A stretch of DNA of 64,000 bases from Rossellomorea pakistanensis (GTDB taxonomy: Bacteria; Bacillota; Bacilli; Bacillales; Bacillaceae_B), in contig NZ_JAFBDZ010000002.1 of assembly GCF_016908495.1 (NCBI RefSeq), positions 186,001 to 250,000 on the forward strand. The letters run 5' to 3'. This document shows positions 1 to 7,762 of this stretch, piece by piece (positions within the stretch are counted from its first letter, which is position 1; the number at the start of each line of letters is the position of its first letter). Under the pieces are notes generated by a model, which saw only the letters and a program-made list of their open reading frames with translations, was not told the DNA's origin and made no database searches. The position numbers and the translations under genes were made by a program.

Positions 1-17
1 CTAAGGGCAGGAGGTGT

Positions 18-461
18 ATGAAGTTGAAGAAGTTTTTATTTTTGCTCATGGTCATGGTCCTGGTTTCAGGCTGTGGAGTACAGAATGATTCTTCGTATGT
101 GCGAAACGAAGATCAGCATGGAAGGCAGTTTGTGGATAATGATTTAGATAGAGAGGAAATAGATGAACGACAGCTAGAAACCGTTAGAAATAATACAAAT
201 CAAAACCCAAACTTCCTCGACCTCTCGGATAGTCAACCAACAAACGGGACTGATATTAATAAAGCCCGTGAAGTGGTCGAGTATTATACAGATTATGAGG
301 CTGATGAGGTATGGATAAACGGTAAACAAATGTGGGTAACCGCTCATACAAGAAAAGAAATGACTCCTGCAGAAAGAGACCGTGAAGAAGCTAAGCTGCA
401 TAAACGATTAGTTAAAGCTATTCCTCGATATAAAATTGAAGTTCAAATTAAAGAACGCTAA
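18..461 (+). CDS. YhcN/YlaJ-like sporulation lipoprotein
   Basis: A 147-residue secreted lipoprotein. Residues 1-19 are a short basic then hydrophobic signal ending in a clear lipobox (V-S-G-C), so the mature protein should be anchored by Cys19 to the outer face of a membrane. The body is hydrophilic and acidic, with an N-rich linker and a C-terminal part (from about residue 80) with the pattern KAREVVEYYTDYEADEVWI that resembles the YhcN/YlaJ family of spore-membrane lipoproteins. That family assignment is by eye. The ATG is preceded by GGAGGTG at ideal spacing. A strong terminator follows, so it is probably the last gene of a unit entering from the left. Its job is unknown; in the family, members are tied to spores and germination. 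Confidence 0.6.
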   Translation: MKLKKFLFLLMVMVLVSGCGVQNDSSYVRNEDQHGRQFVDNDLDREEIDERQLETVRNNTNQNPNFLDLSDSQPTNGTDINKAREVVEYYTDYEADEVWINGKQMWVTAHTRKEMTPAERDREEAKLHKRLVKAIPRYKIEVQIKER

Positions 462-464
462 AAA

Positions 465-540
465 AGGGTCTGAAACCAGATTTTTTAAGGGAGATGGTTA
501 AAACAATTTTCCCCTTTTAATCAGGTTTCAGGCCTTTTTC
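465..540 (+). terminator. Long-stem terminator after the lipoprotein gene
   Basis: GGTCTGAAACCAGATT (from 467) pairs with AATCAGGTTTCAGGCC (519-534), enclosing a second stem (AAGGG with CCCCTT), and is followed by CTTTTTC. Confidence 0.75.
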
Positions 541-618
541 ACTCATCCATGTTCTTGTTTTTCTATTGTCCTTATAATATAATTAGAATGTTATGGATTA
601 AAATTGAGGTGAATAGCT

Positions 619-1689
619 GTGTTTGATCGTTTACAAGCAGTGGAAGATCGCTACGAGAAGTTAAATGAACTTTTAAGTGATCCAGAAATTGTGAATGACC
701 CTAAAAAGCTAAGAGAATATTCAAAAGAACAATCGGACATCCAAGAAACAGTGGAAGTTTATCGACAATATAAAGATATTACTCAGCAATTTAAAGATGC
801 TAAAGCAATGTTAGAAGAGAAATTAGATGCTGACATGCGGGAAATGGTTAAAGAAGAGGTTTCTGAGCTTGAAGAGCAGATTGAACCACTTGAAGAAAAG
901 CTAAAGTTCTTATTGATACCTAAAGACCCGAACGATGATAAGAACGTAATCATGGAGGTTCGTGGTGCTGCCGGTGGAGATGAGGCTGCATTATTCGCTG
1001 GTGATTTGTATCGTATGTACAGCCGTTATGCAGAATCACAGGGCTGGAAAATTGAAATTATGGAATCGAACTCAACGGGAGTTGGAGGATATAAAGAAAT
1101 CATCTTCATGATCAATGGTAGCGGAGCTTATTCTAAAATGAAGTATGAAAATGGGGCACATCGTGTTCAACGTGTTCCAGAAACAGAATCTGGCGGGCGG
1201 ATCCATACTTCGACAGCGACTGTTGCTTGCTTACCTGAGGCAGAAGAAGTAGAAGTAGATATTCATGAAAAAGACATTCGTGTCGATACATTTGCATCTA
1301 GTGGACCTGGTGGACAAAGCGTTAACACGACCATGTCTGCCGTTCGTTTAACGCATGTTCCGACAGGGGTAGTCGTTTCTTGTCAGGATGAAAAATCCCA
1401 AATTAAGAACAAAGAAAAAGCGATGAAAGTACTACGTGCTCGTATTTATGATAAATTCCAACGGGAAGCACAAGCAGAGTACGATGCGACTCGTAAATCT
1501 GCGGTTGGAACAGGGGACCGTTCTGAACGAATCCGTACCTACAATTTCCCACAAAATCGTGTGACGGACCATAGAATCGGATTAACGATTCAAAAGCTAG
1601 ATCAGATTTTAGAAGGTAAGATGGATGAGGTTATCGATGCTCTTATCTTTGAAGATCAATCTAAAAAGCTAGAAAGAATGGAAGAATAA
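619..1689 (+). CDS. prfA: Peptide chain release factor 1
   Basis: Release factor RF1, 356 residues, which reads UAA and UAG in the ribosomal A site and triggers hydrolysis of peptidyl-tRNA. The catalytic GGQ tripeptide is at residues 231-233 within [10 protein letters not shown], and the stop-codon recognition tripeptide is P-E-T at 187-189 (PxT type, as in RF1; RF2 has SPF). The length is standard. The start is GTG with GAGGTGA upstream. It overlaps prmC by one base (TAATG), so the factor and the enzyme that methylates its GGQ glutamine are co-translated, as in other Bacillus genomes. Confidence 0.98.
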   Translation: MFDRLQAVEDRYEKLNELLSDPEIVNDPKKLREYSKEQSDIQETVEVYRQYKDITQQFKDAKAMLEEKLDADMREMVKEEVSELEEQIEPLEEKLKFLLIPKDPNDDKNVIMEVRGAAGGDEAALFAGDLYRMYSRYAESQGWKIEIMESNSTGVGGYKEIIFMINGSGAYSKMKYENGAHRVQRVPETESGGRIHTSTATVACLPEAEEVEVDIHEKDIRVDTFASSGPGGQSVNTTMSAVRLTHVPTGVVVSCQDEKSQIKNKEKAMKVLRARIYDKFQREAQAEYDATRKSAVGTGDRSERIRTYNFPQNRVTDHRIGLTIQKLDQILEGKMDEVIDALIFEDQSKKLERMEE

Positions 1690-2555
1690 TGCTTCCTTTT
1701 TCAACTGTGTTTGAAGCCCTTAAATGGGCTTCTTCTTTTTTAAAAGAACAGAGCCGTGACGAGAATGTGGGAGAAATTTATTTAATGTATTTGTTAGAGA
1801 TGAATCGTGCACAGCTATTGGCAAACTTAAGAATGGAGCTTTCTGAATCGCAGGTGGAGCTTTTTTTGAAAGGGATACATGAACATGTCAATGGAGTGCC
1901 GATCCAACATCTAATAGGGTATGAAGAATTTTACGGTAGAAGATTTTTAGTAAACAATGATGTGCTTATTCCTCGCCCCGAGACCGAAGAATTGGTTTAT
2001 CAGGTATTGAAGAAAAGCAGTCAGCACTTTTCGAAACAGGAAACGCTGAAGACATTGGATATTGGAACGGGTAGTGGAGCGATTGCCATTACCCTTAAAT
2101 TAGAAAGACCGAACCTTGAAGTGGAAGCTGTGGATATATCTGAAAAAGCTTTACGGGTAGCTGAAAAAAACGCCCGACTATTGAATGCCAACATTACTTT
2201 CCGGAAAAGCGACCTATTACAAACGTTAATATCAAAAGGAGAGAAAGTGGATTTAATTGTTTCCAATCCACCCTATATTCCTACCACTGATTTAATGACG
2301 CTATCCGATATCGTTCGCAACCATGAGCCACATACCGCTTTATTTGGAGGAGAAGACGGTTATGATCTTTACCGAAGATTAATGGACGAGCTCCCACAGG
2401 TGGTTAAATCCCGATTTATGATTGGCTTTGAAGTAGGAGCAGGACAAGGCAGTACGGTGGCAAAGCTTTTACAAAAGACATTTCCCACTAGTAAAACAGA
2501 AATAAAGAACGATATTAACGGGAAAGATAGAATGGTGTTTTGTATCCAAGACTAA
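1689..2555 (+). CDS. prmC: Release factor glutamine methyltransferase
   Basis: PrmC (HemK) methylates the glutamine of the GGQ loop of RF1 and RF2 using S-adenosylmethionine. The 288-residue protein has an N-terminal helical substrate domain (about 1-90), the SAM motif I DIGTGSG at 124-130, and the diagnostic N-P-P-Y catalytic motif at 193-196. The ATG overlaps the prfA stop by one base. A hairpin terminator overlaps its stop codon, so prfA-prmC appear to form a two-gene operon (B. subtilis ywkE position). Confidence 0.96.
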   Translation: MLPFSTVFEALKWASSFLKEQSRDENVGEIYLMYLLEMNRAQLLANLRMELSESQVELFLKGIHEHVNGVPIQHLIGYEEFYGRRFLVNNDVLIPRPETEELVYQVLKKSSQHFSKQETLKTLDIGTGSGAIAITLKLERPNLEVEAVDISEKALRVAEKNARLLNANITFRKSDLLQTLISKGEKVDLIVSNPPYIPTTDLMTLSDIVRNHEPHTALFGGEDGYDLYRRLMDELPQVVKSRFMIGFEVGAGQGSTVAKLLQKTFPTSKTEIKNDINGKDRMVFCIQD

Positions 2556-2581
2556 TTGATGTTGATCAATTGGTCTTTTTT
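2550..2581 (+). terminator. Terminator at the prmC stop codon
   Basis: GACTAATTGAT-GTTG-ATCAATTGGTC followed by six T residues. The left arm contains the prmC stop codon. Confidence 0.8.
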
Positions 2582-2582
2582 G

Positions 2583-2805
2583 GCTCTTTTCGTAAACATT
2601 GTTGTTATTTGAAATGGAGTTAGTTGGTTGGGAGCGAAAGGATGCTCGCTTTCCGCGGGACGGGCGGTGAGTATCCTCGTCGCCTTACTCCTGCTTAGGT
2701 CTTACCTGTCCCGCTACTCCCGCAGGAGTCTCGCACCTGCAGTGAAAGACAATCCTTTTAACAACAATCTTTTAGAAAACAGCCTTTCGTAAACTTTGTT
2801 GCTTT
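2583..2805. repeat. Bacillus-type intergenic repeat, family 1 (full copy)
   Basis: A GC-rich block of about 150 bp (CTCGCTTTCCGCGGGACGGG ... CCCGCAGGAGTCTCGCACCT) is flanked by related arms: GGCTCTTTTCGTAAAC and TTGTTGTT on the left, and AACAACAAT ... AACAGCCTTTCGTAAAC on the right. It has no coding potential. I recognise it as a recurrent intergenic element of Bacillus relatives. A degenerate copy lies at 35648-35785. The rest of the gap to spoIIR (2806-3057) is AT-rich and holds nothing else that I can name. Confidence 0.6.
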
Positions 2806-3057
2806 TGGTCAATAATTAACATCTTAAATAATTCAGGAACCATATATTGTTTTTGAACGATAAGATGCACGGAAACCATAATTATTATGGGTTTCTTTTC
2901 TTTTTCGAAAAGCAATAATCTATGCGAAAACAGCTTCATCAGTGTTCTTTTAATCTATTAAATTGAATTTCTATAATTAATTGAAAAAAATGAGTTTTAC
3001 TAGTTTAAGATTTCCACAAGTTGTCCACACTGTTTTAGTGAAGGGGTGGTGGAGAAC

Positions 3058-3981
3058 ATGAAAACAAAAAATCTAGTATGGATGTATATTTTAACATTGG
3101 CGATTGGAACTATTTTAAGTTTATATATACCGAAACAACAGGAATCACTTGCAGCAGAAGAGATGCAGGTGATTCCAGATGAAGCGATTCGTCTTAGAAT
3201 ATTAGCGAATAGTGACTCGGATGAGGATCAAGCAGTTAAAAGAAAGATTCGTGACCGTGTAAATGAGGAAATTACATTATGGGTTCAGGATTTAACGTCA
3301 CTCGATGAAGCCAGAACAACAATCAAATCAGGATTACCTCAATTACAACAAATAGCTGAAGAAGTAATGGCGGCAGAAGGTCTTAGTCAAACCGTTCAAG
3401 TAGATTTTGACAAAGTGGAATTTCCAACAAAGTTATATGGTCAATTCCTTTATCCTGCAGGGGAATATGAAGCGATTTTGATCACATTAGGAGAAGGGCA
3501 AGGAGCAAACTGGTGGTGCGTATTATATCCACCACTATGCTTCCTCGATTTCTCAAGTGGGACGGCTGTACAGAGTCCTGGTTTTGAAGGAAAAGCCGAA
3601 GCAAGCACTATAGATCAAGAAGACACAGTGCAGAAAGAAGTAGAAGAAGTAGCGGTTGAAGATCCACCAAAGCCTGTGGAAAATGGAAGGGAAGAAAAAC
3701 ATGAAGCCTCGGAAACAATCGATGATCAAGAGCCTATAGTAAAGAAAGAACCGGTTAAGGAACAGCAGGTAAAAGAGGAAAATCTGGATACAGAGAAAAC
3801 GAAAAACGTACAAGTTGTAGAGAAAGATGAACAGGTAAAAGAAAAAGAAGAAGTGGAAAATGATGGAAAGGTAAAAGAAGGCGAAAAGAAAGGGGAAGAT
3901 CCTCACTATGTAGGGGAAAAAGATGATGAAGTAGAAGTTCGATTCTTTGTACTAGATGTTTTTAAAGGAATATTTAATTAG
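3058..3981 (+). CDS. spoIIR: Stage II sporulation protein R with long acidic tail
   Basis: SpoIIR is the forespore-made, secreted signal that activates SpoIIGA, which then cleaves pro-sigma-E in the mother cell. The family signatures are clear: RLRILANSDSDEDQAVKRKI near residues 46-65, and the WWCVLYPPLCFLDFS block near residues 150-164. An N-terminal hydrophobic segment gives secretion. ATG 3058 (MKTKN) is chosen over GTG 3046 because GGTGGAG then sits 5 bases upstream. The first 170 residues match the usual length of the family, but about 135 further residues follow, almost entirely Glu, Lys, Val and Asp. This low-complexity extension is unlike the B. subtilis protein. Confidence 0.93.
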   Translation: MKTKNLVWMYILTLAIGTILSLYIPKQQESLAAEEMQVIPDEAIRLRILANSDSDEDQAVKRKIRDRVNEEITLWVQDLTSLDEARTTIKSGLPQLQQIAEEVMAAEGLSQTVQVDFDKVEFPTKLYGQFLYPAGEYEAILITLGEGQGANWWCVLYPPLCFLDFSSGTAVQSPGFEGKAEASTIDQEDTVQKEVEEVAVEDPPKPVENGREEKHEASETIDDQEPIVKKEPVKEQQVKEENLDTEKTKNVQVVEKDEQVKEKEEVENDGKVKEGEKKGEDPHYVGEKDDEVEVRFFVLDVFKGIFN

Positions 3982-3985
3982 GAAG

Positions 3986-4108
3986 AAAAGGCTGTCCTAG
4001 AAGAGGGATGGAACCATCAGGATTGTTCAAATAGAGAAGAAGCCGATGGTTTCTTCTATAATTTGAAGATATGGTTCTCATTACCTTGATTTGGGCGCAG
4101 CCTTTTTT
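3986..4108. repeat. Hairpin repeat family (copy A), also terminator of spoIIR
   Basis: AAAAGGCTGTCC pairs with GGGCGCAGCCTTTTTT. Nested inside are GGAACCAT/ATGGTTC arms and a core hairpin ATAGAGAAGAAGCC ... GGTTTCTTCTAT. The run of T after the right arm lets it work as a terminator for spoIIR. Five more copies are at 44053, 49239, 53482, 54437 and 59177. Confidence 0.65.
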
Positions 4109-4125
4109 GATTTAGGCAAAAAAAG

Positions 4126-4147
4126 ACCCTTTACATTGGTAAAGGGT
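4126..4147. terminator. Short hairpin ACCCTTTAC/GTAAAGGGT
   Basis: A perfect 9-bp stem with ATTG loop. On the minus strand it is followed by CTTTTTTT; on the plus strand there is no T run. It may isolate the spoIIR region from leftward transcription. Confidence 0.5.
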
Positions 4148-4205
4148 AGAAAATAGGGGGTCTATTTCAAGACAAACCTTCTATGATGAATATACGCTGA
4201 TTCGT

Positions 4206-4373
4206 ATGAAAATCCAAGTCGCAGAAAAGGTTGTGTATAAGTGTGAGAGGGGATTTAATAATCGTTATCTCGAAAACATAGCGAAATATGCACATGTTAA
4301 TAACTCTAAGAATATCATGAGAATTTTTCATTGGTTAGGGGTGAATTTGAATCGGAGAGGTATTGAGATTTAA
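4206..4373 (+). pseudogene. Possible 55-codon gene or gene remnant
   Basis: A frame is open from about 4146 to a TAA at 4371-4373 and encodes a basic peptide containing RMKIQVAEKVVYKCERGF and NRRGIEI. The only ATG in frame is at 4206 and has no ribosome site; AGGGGG at 4155-4160 would instead serve a non-ATG codon near 4164. I do not recognise the protein. It could be a decayed gene, since B. subtilis has a further gene (ywlA) between spoIIR and ywlB, but I see no specific match. Treat as uncertain. Confidence 0.22.
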
Positions 4374-4401
4374 TTAATCAGCCTCTATTTTTTATTATAA
4401 T

Positions 4402-4592
4402 CGAATAGCTAAGTACCTCAAAAAAAGAGGAAGGCTTAGTTCAGGTAAGGGCCATCTAAAACCGGAGCCTCATCCTGAAATGTTGCCATTACTTACATCT
4501 TGATGCCTTTGAGGCAACTAATTTTGATTCAGATTCCCTGTTGGGCTGGATGTATGACTCAAGGAACTAGGCAGCTGAAGCTGGACAAGAGT
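4402..4592 (+). ncRNA. Candidate structured RNA upstream of ywlB
   Basis: A non-coding stretch with at least four consecutive helices: CTAAG/CTTAG enclosing CCTC/GAGG (4409-4438), TTCAGG/CCTGAA (4440-4478), GTTGCC/GGCAAC (4482-4518), and CAGC/GCTG near 4572. A TATAAT at 4396-4401 lies just upstream. I compared it by eye with the M-box, TPP, SAM, lysine, T-box, c-di-AMP and yybP aptamers and could not match any. It could be an orphan leader of ywlB or a small RNA. Confidence 0.3.
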
Positions 4593-4674
4593 AATAAACA
4601 ATCTCTTTTTAGTTCTATTTTTTCTTCTACTTCATAGATATGAAGTAGATAGAAAAAGTAGAGAGAGGTGCACT

Positions 4675-5115
4675 ATGGTAAAAATTATTAGAAAAGCAGG
4701 TTTAGGAGACTTGCAAGCAGTAGAGGATTTTTTGGTTGCGGCAAACATAGGATTGGATGGACTGGATGAGGTAATTGAAAACTTTTTAATCATTGAGGAA
4801 AACGAGGAGATGTGTGGGACATTAGGGATTGAAATACAAGGAGACAAGGGGTTATTCCGCTCTCTAGTCGTAAAGCCGGAGCTAACAAGTGATGATTTAT
4901 TTACGTTGTTTCGTGAAGCGCTAAAGATCGGAAAAGAGAAGCAGCTAGCAAATCTATACTTAGTATCTAACAAAAACAGTTCCATTCAATTCTTTCACCT
5001 ATTAGGATTCAAAGAAATGGAGCATACCCAAAGCCTCAAAGAACTCTCCCAATTCCAACACGCCCAAAAGTTATCCACAGTGGATAACTGCACATTCATG
5101 AAACTAACCCTTTAA
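4675..5115 (+). CDS. ywlB: GNAT-family N-acetyltransferase YwlB
   Basis: A 146-residue GNAT-fold acetyltransferase. The N-terminal strand-helix (IIRKAGLGDLQAVEDFL), the central MCGTLGIEIQGDKGLFRSLVVKPEL and the C-terminal LYLVSNKNSSIQFFHLLGFK pattern are the usual GNAT elements. The acetyl-CoA loop normally of form R/QxxGxG/A is poorly kept here: the matching stretch is S-D-D-L-F, so activity is not certain. The position between spoIIR and ywlC matches B. subtilis ywlB. The ATG has AGAGGTG upstream. The substrate is unknown. Its 3' end contains the first DnaA box of the cluster at 5071. Confidence 0.75.
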   Translation: MVKIIRKAGLGDLQAVEDFLVAANIGLDGLDEVIENFLIIEENEEMCGTLGIEIQGDKGLFRSLVVKPELTSDDLFTLFREALKIGKEKQLANLYLVSNKNSSIQFFHLLGFKEMEHTQSLKELSQFQHAQKLSTVDNCTFMKLTL

Positions 5116-5485
5116 CCCTTTAAACCACCCGGGGACGGTTCTCGAGAAGATTAACGCTTTAAAGCGATCGAGAACCGTCCCCGAGTTTGGTAAAGCGTTA
5201 AAGTACTTTTTTGGTTAATTGAGTGTATTTTCTGACTTATTCACATGTATCCACAGGGTTATCCACATCATTTGGGTAATTACGCACATAATGTGGATAA
5301 AGGTTGAGTATTTTTACGGTTTCTTTTATACTTGCAAAGTAGATTTGATGAATGAACTAGATTTTAAAGGATTTATTTAATTGATTAAGCATTAGATAGA
5401 AAAGGTGAAATGTAATGACGATAAAGCATTGGATTGTGGAAAACAATGTGGATATTAACGAAAGTTATCCACAGATTGTGGATGC
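5071..5485. other. DnaA-box cluster around the ywlC promoter
   Basis: Perfect or near-perfect TTATCCACA boxes are at 5071-5079 (within the palindrome TTATCCACAGTGGATAA), 5237-5245 (TTATTCACA), 5247-5255 (GTATCCACA), 5259-5267, 5292-5300 (reverse), 5447-5455 (reverse, TGTGGATAT), 5465-5473 and 5477-5485 (reverse, TGTGGATGC). In B. subtilis one of the chromosomal DnaA-box clusters that titrate DnaA is at ywlC, so the site appears conserved in the same place. Confidence 0.8.
5130..5183. repeat. GGGGACGGTTCTC palindrome with 16-bp arms
   Basis: CGGGGACGGTTCTCGA (5130-5145) and its exact complement TCGAGAACCGTCCCCG (5168-5183) surround a 22-base centre that itself holds CGCTTTAAAGCG. There is no T run. 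Related elements lie at 13910, 31986 and 32529. Confidence 0.8.
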
Positions 5486-6461
5486 ATCTCAATATCTTAA
5501 AGATAATGAGGTTGTTGCTTTTCCTACTGAGACCGTCTATGGATTAGGGGCAAATGCAACATCGGATGTGGCGGTAGATAAGATTTTTCAAGCAAAAGGA
5601 AGACCAAGTGATAATCCACTCATTGTCCACATCTCAGCCTCTGAGCAACTAAATCATTTAGTAGAGGAAATCCCTGAAACAGCTCAAAAATTGATTGAGC
5701 ACTTTTGGCCTGGACCATTAACGATTATTTTTAAAAAGAAAGATGGCGTTTTCTCTAATAAAGTAACAGCGGGCCTTGATACAGTTGCCATTCGTATTCC
5801 AGACCATCCTATTGCACTTGCTTTGATTGCAGCAGCGAATTTACCAATTGCTGCACCTAGCGCGAATCGTTCTGGTCGTCCAAGCCCTACAACTGCCACA
5901 CATGTCATTGAAGATCTCCAAGGAAGAATTGTCGGTGTTGTAGATGGTGGTGAAACAGGTGTCGGTGTCGAGTCAACGGTTGTCGACTGTACTGGAGATC
6001 ACCCGCTCATCCTTCGTCCAGGTGGAGTAACAAGAGAACAGCTAGAAGAAATCGTTGGAACGATTGAAGTCGACCCTTCTTTAAAAGAGGGAAAGGGAGC
6101 TCCAAAATCTCCCGGAATGAAATATACTCATTATGCCCCAAATGCTCCGTTGTATTTGGTGAAGGCAAACAGAGAAAAATTTCAATCACTAATAAAGAAT
6201 AAACAAAAAGAAGGTCTTAAAGTAGGAGTTTTGACAACAGAAGAAAATAAAGGAGCATTCTCAGAAGCAGATGTCATTATTCCCTGTGGAAAAAGAGAAG
6301 ATTTACTCACTGTTGCACACGCTTTATATGATACATTAAGAGCGTTTAATAGTTCGGATGTGGATATTATTTTTTCAGAGACATTCCCTGAAGAAGGTGT
6401 CGGTCTTGCTATTATGAATCGACTTCAAAAAGCGGCAGGCTATCGTGTGATTGAAGAATAA
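5415..6461 (+). CDS. ywlC: Threonylcarbamoyl-AMP synthase, Sua5 type
   Basis: YwlC/TsaC makes threonylcarbamoyl-AMP from threonine, bicarbonate and ATP, the first step of the t6A37 modification of ANN-decoding tRNAs. At 348 residues it is the long Sua5 form: a catalytic YrdC-like domain (about 20-205), with PTETVYGLGANA, KGRPSDNPLIVH and PSANRSGRPSPTT, followed by a linker and a Sua5 C-terminal domain. The ATG at 5415 has AAAGGTGA upstream. Two or three DnaA boxes lie within the first 25 codons, so DnaA may affect its transcription. Confidence 0.95.
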   Translation: MTIKHWIVENNVDINESYPQIVDASQYLKDNEVVAFPTETVYGLGANATSDVAVDKIFQAKGRPSDNPLIVHISASEQLNHLVEEIPETAQKLIEHFWPGPLTIIFKKKDGVFSNKVTAGLDTVAIRIPDHPIALALIAAANLPIAAPSANRSGRPSPTTATHVIEDLQGRIVGVVDGGETGVGVESTVVDCTGDHPLILRPGGVTREQLEEIVGTIEVDPSLKEGKGAPKSPGMKYTHYAPNAPLYLVKANREKFQSLIKNKQKEGLKVGVLTTEENKGAFSEADVIIPCGKREDLLTVAHALYDTLRAFNSSDVDIIFSETFPEEGVGLAIMNRLQKAAGYRVIEE

Positions 6462-6558
6462 TCTCGATCTCAAGTAAATATTTTTCAATGATTATACATT
6501 CTATTTCCTTTTGGACGTGCATAGAATCTGATGTAGGCAAGTCCAAGGGGGGAACGGA

Positions 6559-7113
6559 ATGACAAGTGTAATCGGTGAACTATTCACCCTGATGCTAATG
6601 GCATTTGCTTTAGGAATGGATGCATTCTCGATTGGGATTGGAATGGGGATGTTCCAGTTAAGACTGAAGCAGATCTTTTTTATAGGAATAACGGTTGGGG
6701 TGTTTCATATATGGATGCCACTGCTTGGCATGATAACTGGAAAATTTTTATCTGAGCAGTTTGGGTCGATTGCGGCATTTGCCGGAGGGCTTTTGCTCAT
6801 TGCTCTAGGAATTCAAATGTTCCTTTCGAGTTTTAAAGGAGACGATACAAAAGTAATGACGCCTGTAGGTTTCGGGTTGATATTATTTGCTTTAAGTGTT
6901 AGTTTGGATAGCTTTTCAGTGGGGTTGACCCTTGGTATATTTGGCGCTAGAACGGCTGTGGCTGTCATATGCTTCGGAATAGCCGCAACCCTTTTAACAT
7001 GGACGGGACTATTGATTGGACGGCGTGTGCAGGGGTGGCTTGGTTCCTACAGTGAAGCACTTGGGGGAAGTATCCTCTTTGCTTTTGGTGTCAAACTATT
7101 ACTCCCTTTTTAG
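6559..7113 (+). CDS. mntP: Manganese efflux pump MntP
   Basis: A 184-residue membrane protein with six hydrophobic segments in two homologous halves. Each half starts with a conserved acidic motif within the membrane: G-M-D-A-F-S near residue 20 and S-L-D-S-F-S near residue 115. This is the MntP (YebN/DUF204) manganese exporter and takes the B. subtilis ywlD position. The ribosome site AAGGGGGG is strong. No yybP-ykoY Mn riboswitch is visible in the 97-base leader, only a small GGAC/GTCC hairpin. A terminator follows directly. Confidence 0.92.
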   Translation: MTSVIGELFTLMLMAFALGMDAFSIGIGMGMFQLRLKQIFFIGITVGVFHIWMPLLGMITGKFLSEQFGSIAAFAGGLLLIALGIQMFLSSFKGDDTKVMTPVGFGLILFALSVSLDSFSVGLTLGIFGARTAVAVICFGIAATLLTWTGLLIGRRVQGWLGSYSEALGGSILFAFGVKLLLPF

Positions 7114-7116
7114 AGC

Positions 7117-7149
7117 AAAAGATTGGCTTTCTTCGGCCAGTCTTTTTTT
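7117..7149 (+). terminator. mntP terminator
   Basis: AAAAGATTGGC with GGCCAGTCTTTTTTT around a TTTCTTC loop. Confidence 0.85.
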
Positions 7150-7314
7150 AAATTTATTTTTTACAAATGATATTTTTAGTTAATATTATTACAATAAGAA
7201 GGAATGGAATTTTCCCGAATAATGACTAAATTCATAAAACTATCATTCTTTTGTCCTATTCCCGTTAAAGTTTTTTTGTATTTTCAATAGAATGAATTGA
7301 AGGAGATGAAATGG

Positions 7315-7743
7315 ATGAAAATCCTTTTTGTATGTACAGGGAACACTTGCCGAAGCCCGATGGCAGAAGCGTTACTAAAGAATAAAAACGCTAGTAAATT
7401 TGAAGTGAAATCTGCAGGTGTTTTTGCGAAAAATGGACAACCTGCAACAAATTATACTAAAGAAGTCCTAAAAGAGAACGATATAATACATGAGCATGTA
7501 TCTCGTTTATTATCTCTTGAAGACATCGAGTGGGCTACACATATTTTCACAATGACAACAGGACATAAAACCACAATAGGAAATGTATTTCCACAAGCAT
7601 TAGATAAAACCTTCACATTAAAAGAGTTTGTTCATGACCTTGATGAGGATGTAGTGGACCCATTTGGAGGTACTGTCGAAGTCTATCGTAAAACATATCG
7701 TGAACTAGACGAGCTAATCTGCAAATTAATAGAGAAAACATAG
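7315..7743 (+). CDS. ywlE: Protein arginine phosphatase YwlE
   Basis: A low-molecular-weight phosphatase of 142 residues. The P-loop CTGNTCRS lies at residues 7-14 with nucleophile Cys7 and Arg13. Thr11 is the residue that in YwlE gives selectivity for phosphoarginine over phosphotyrosine, so it should reverse McsB kinase marks on proteins bound for ClpC/ClpP. The general acid motif D-P-F is present near residue 117. Start: ATG 7315 (MKILFVC) gives AAGGAG at a 9-base spacing and the exact family N terminus; the earlier TTG 7297 and ATG 7306 are on or upstream of that site. Confidence 0.93.
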   Translation: MKILFVCTGNTCRSPMAEALLKNKNASKFEVKSAGVFAKNGQPATNYTKEVLKENDIIHEHVSRLLSLEDIEWATHIFTMTTGHKTTIGNVFPQALDKTFTLKEFVHDLDEDVVDPFGGTVEVYRKTYRELDELICKLIEKT

Positions 7744-7762
7744 GACAATTGGGGAGTGGGAT

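Noticed and set aside
3553-3906. 117-codon minus-strand frame opposite spoIIR
   Set aside because: A shadow of the Glu/Lys-rich tail: GAA/AAA codons read as Phe/Leu-rich on the other strand, with no ribosome site.
4402-4600. M-box magnesium riboswitch upstream of ywlB
   Set aside because: The GGTGAGGCTCC and GCTGCCC cores of the M-box are missing; only a loose likeness near CAGCTG...GGACAAG. Kept only as an unassigned structured RNA candidate.
6462-6558. yybP-ykoY manganese riboswitch before mntP
   Set aside because: The leader is too short and lacks the conserved core; only a small GGAC/GTCC hairpin is seen.
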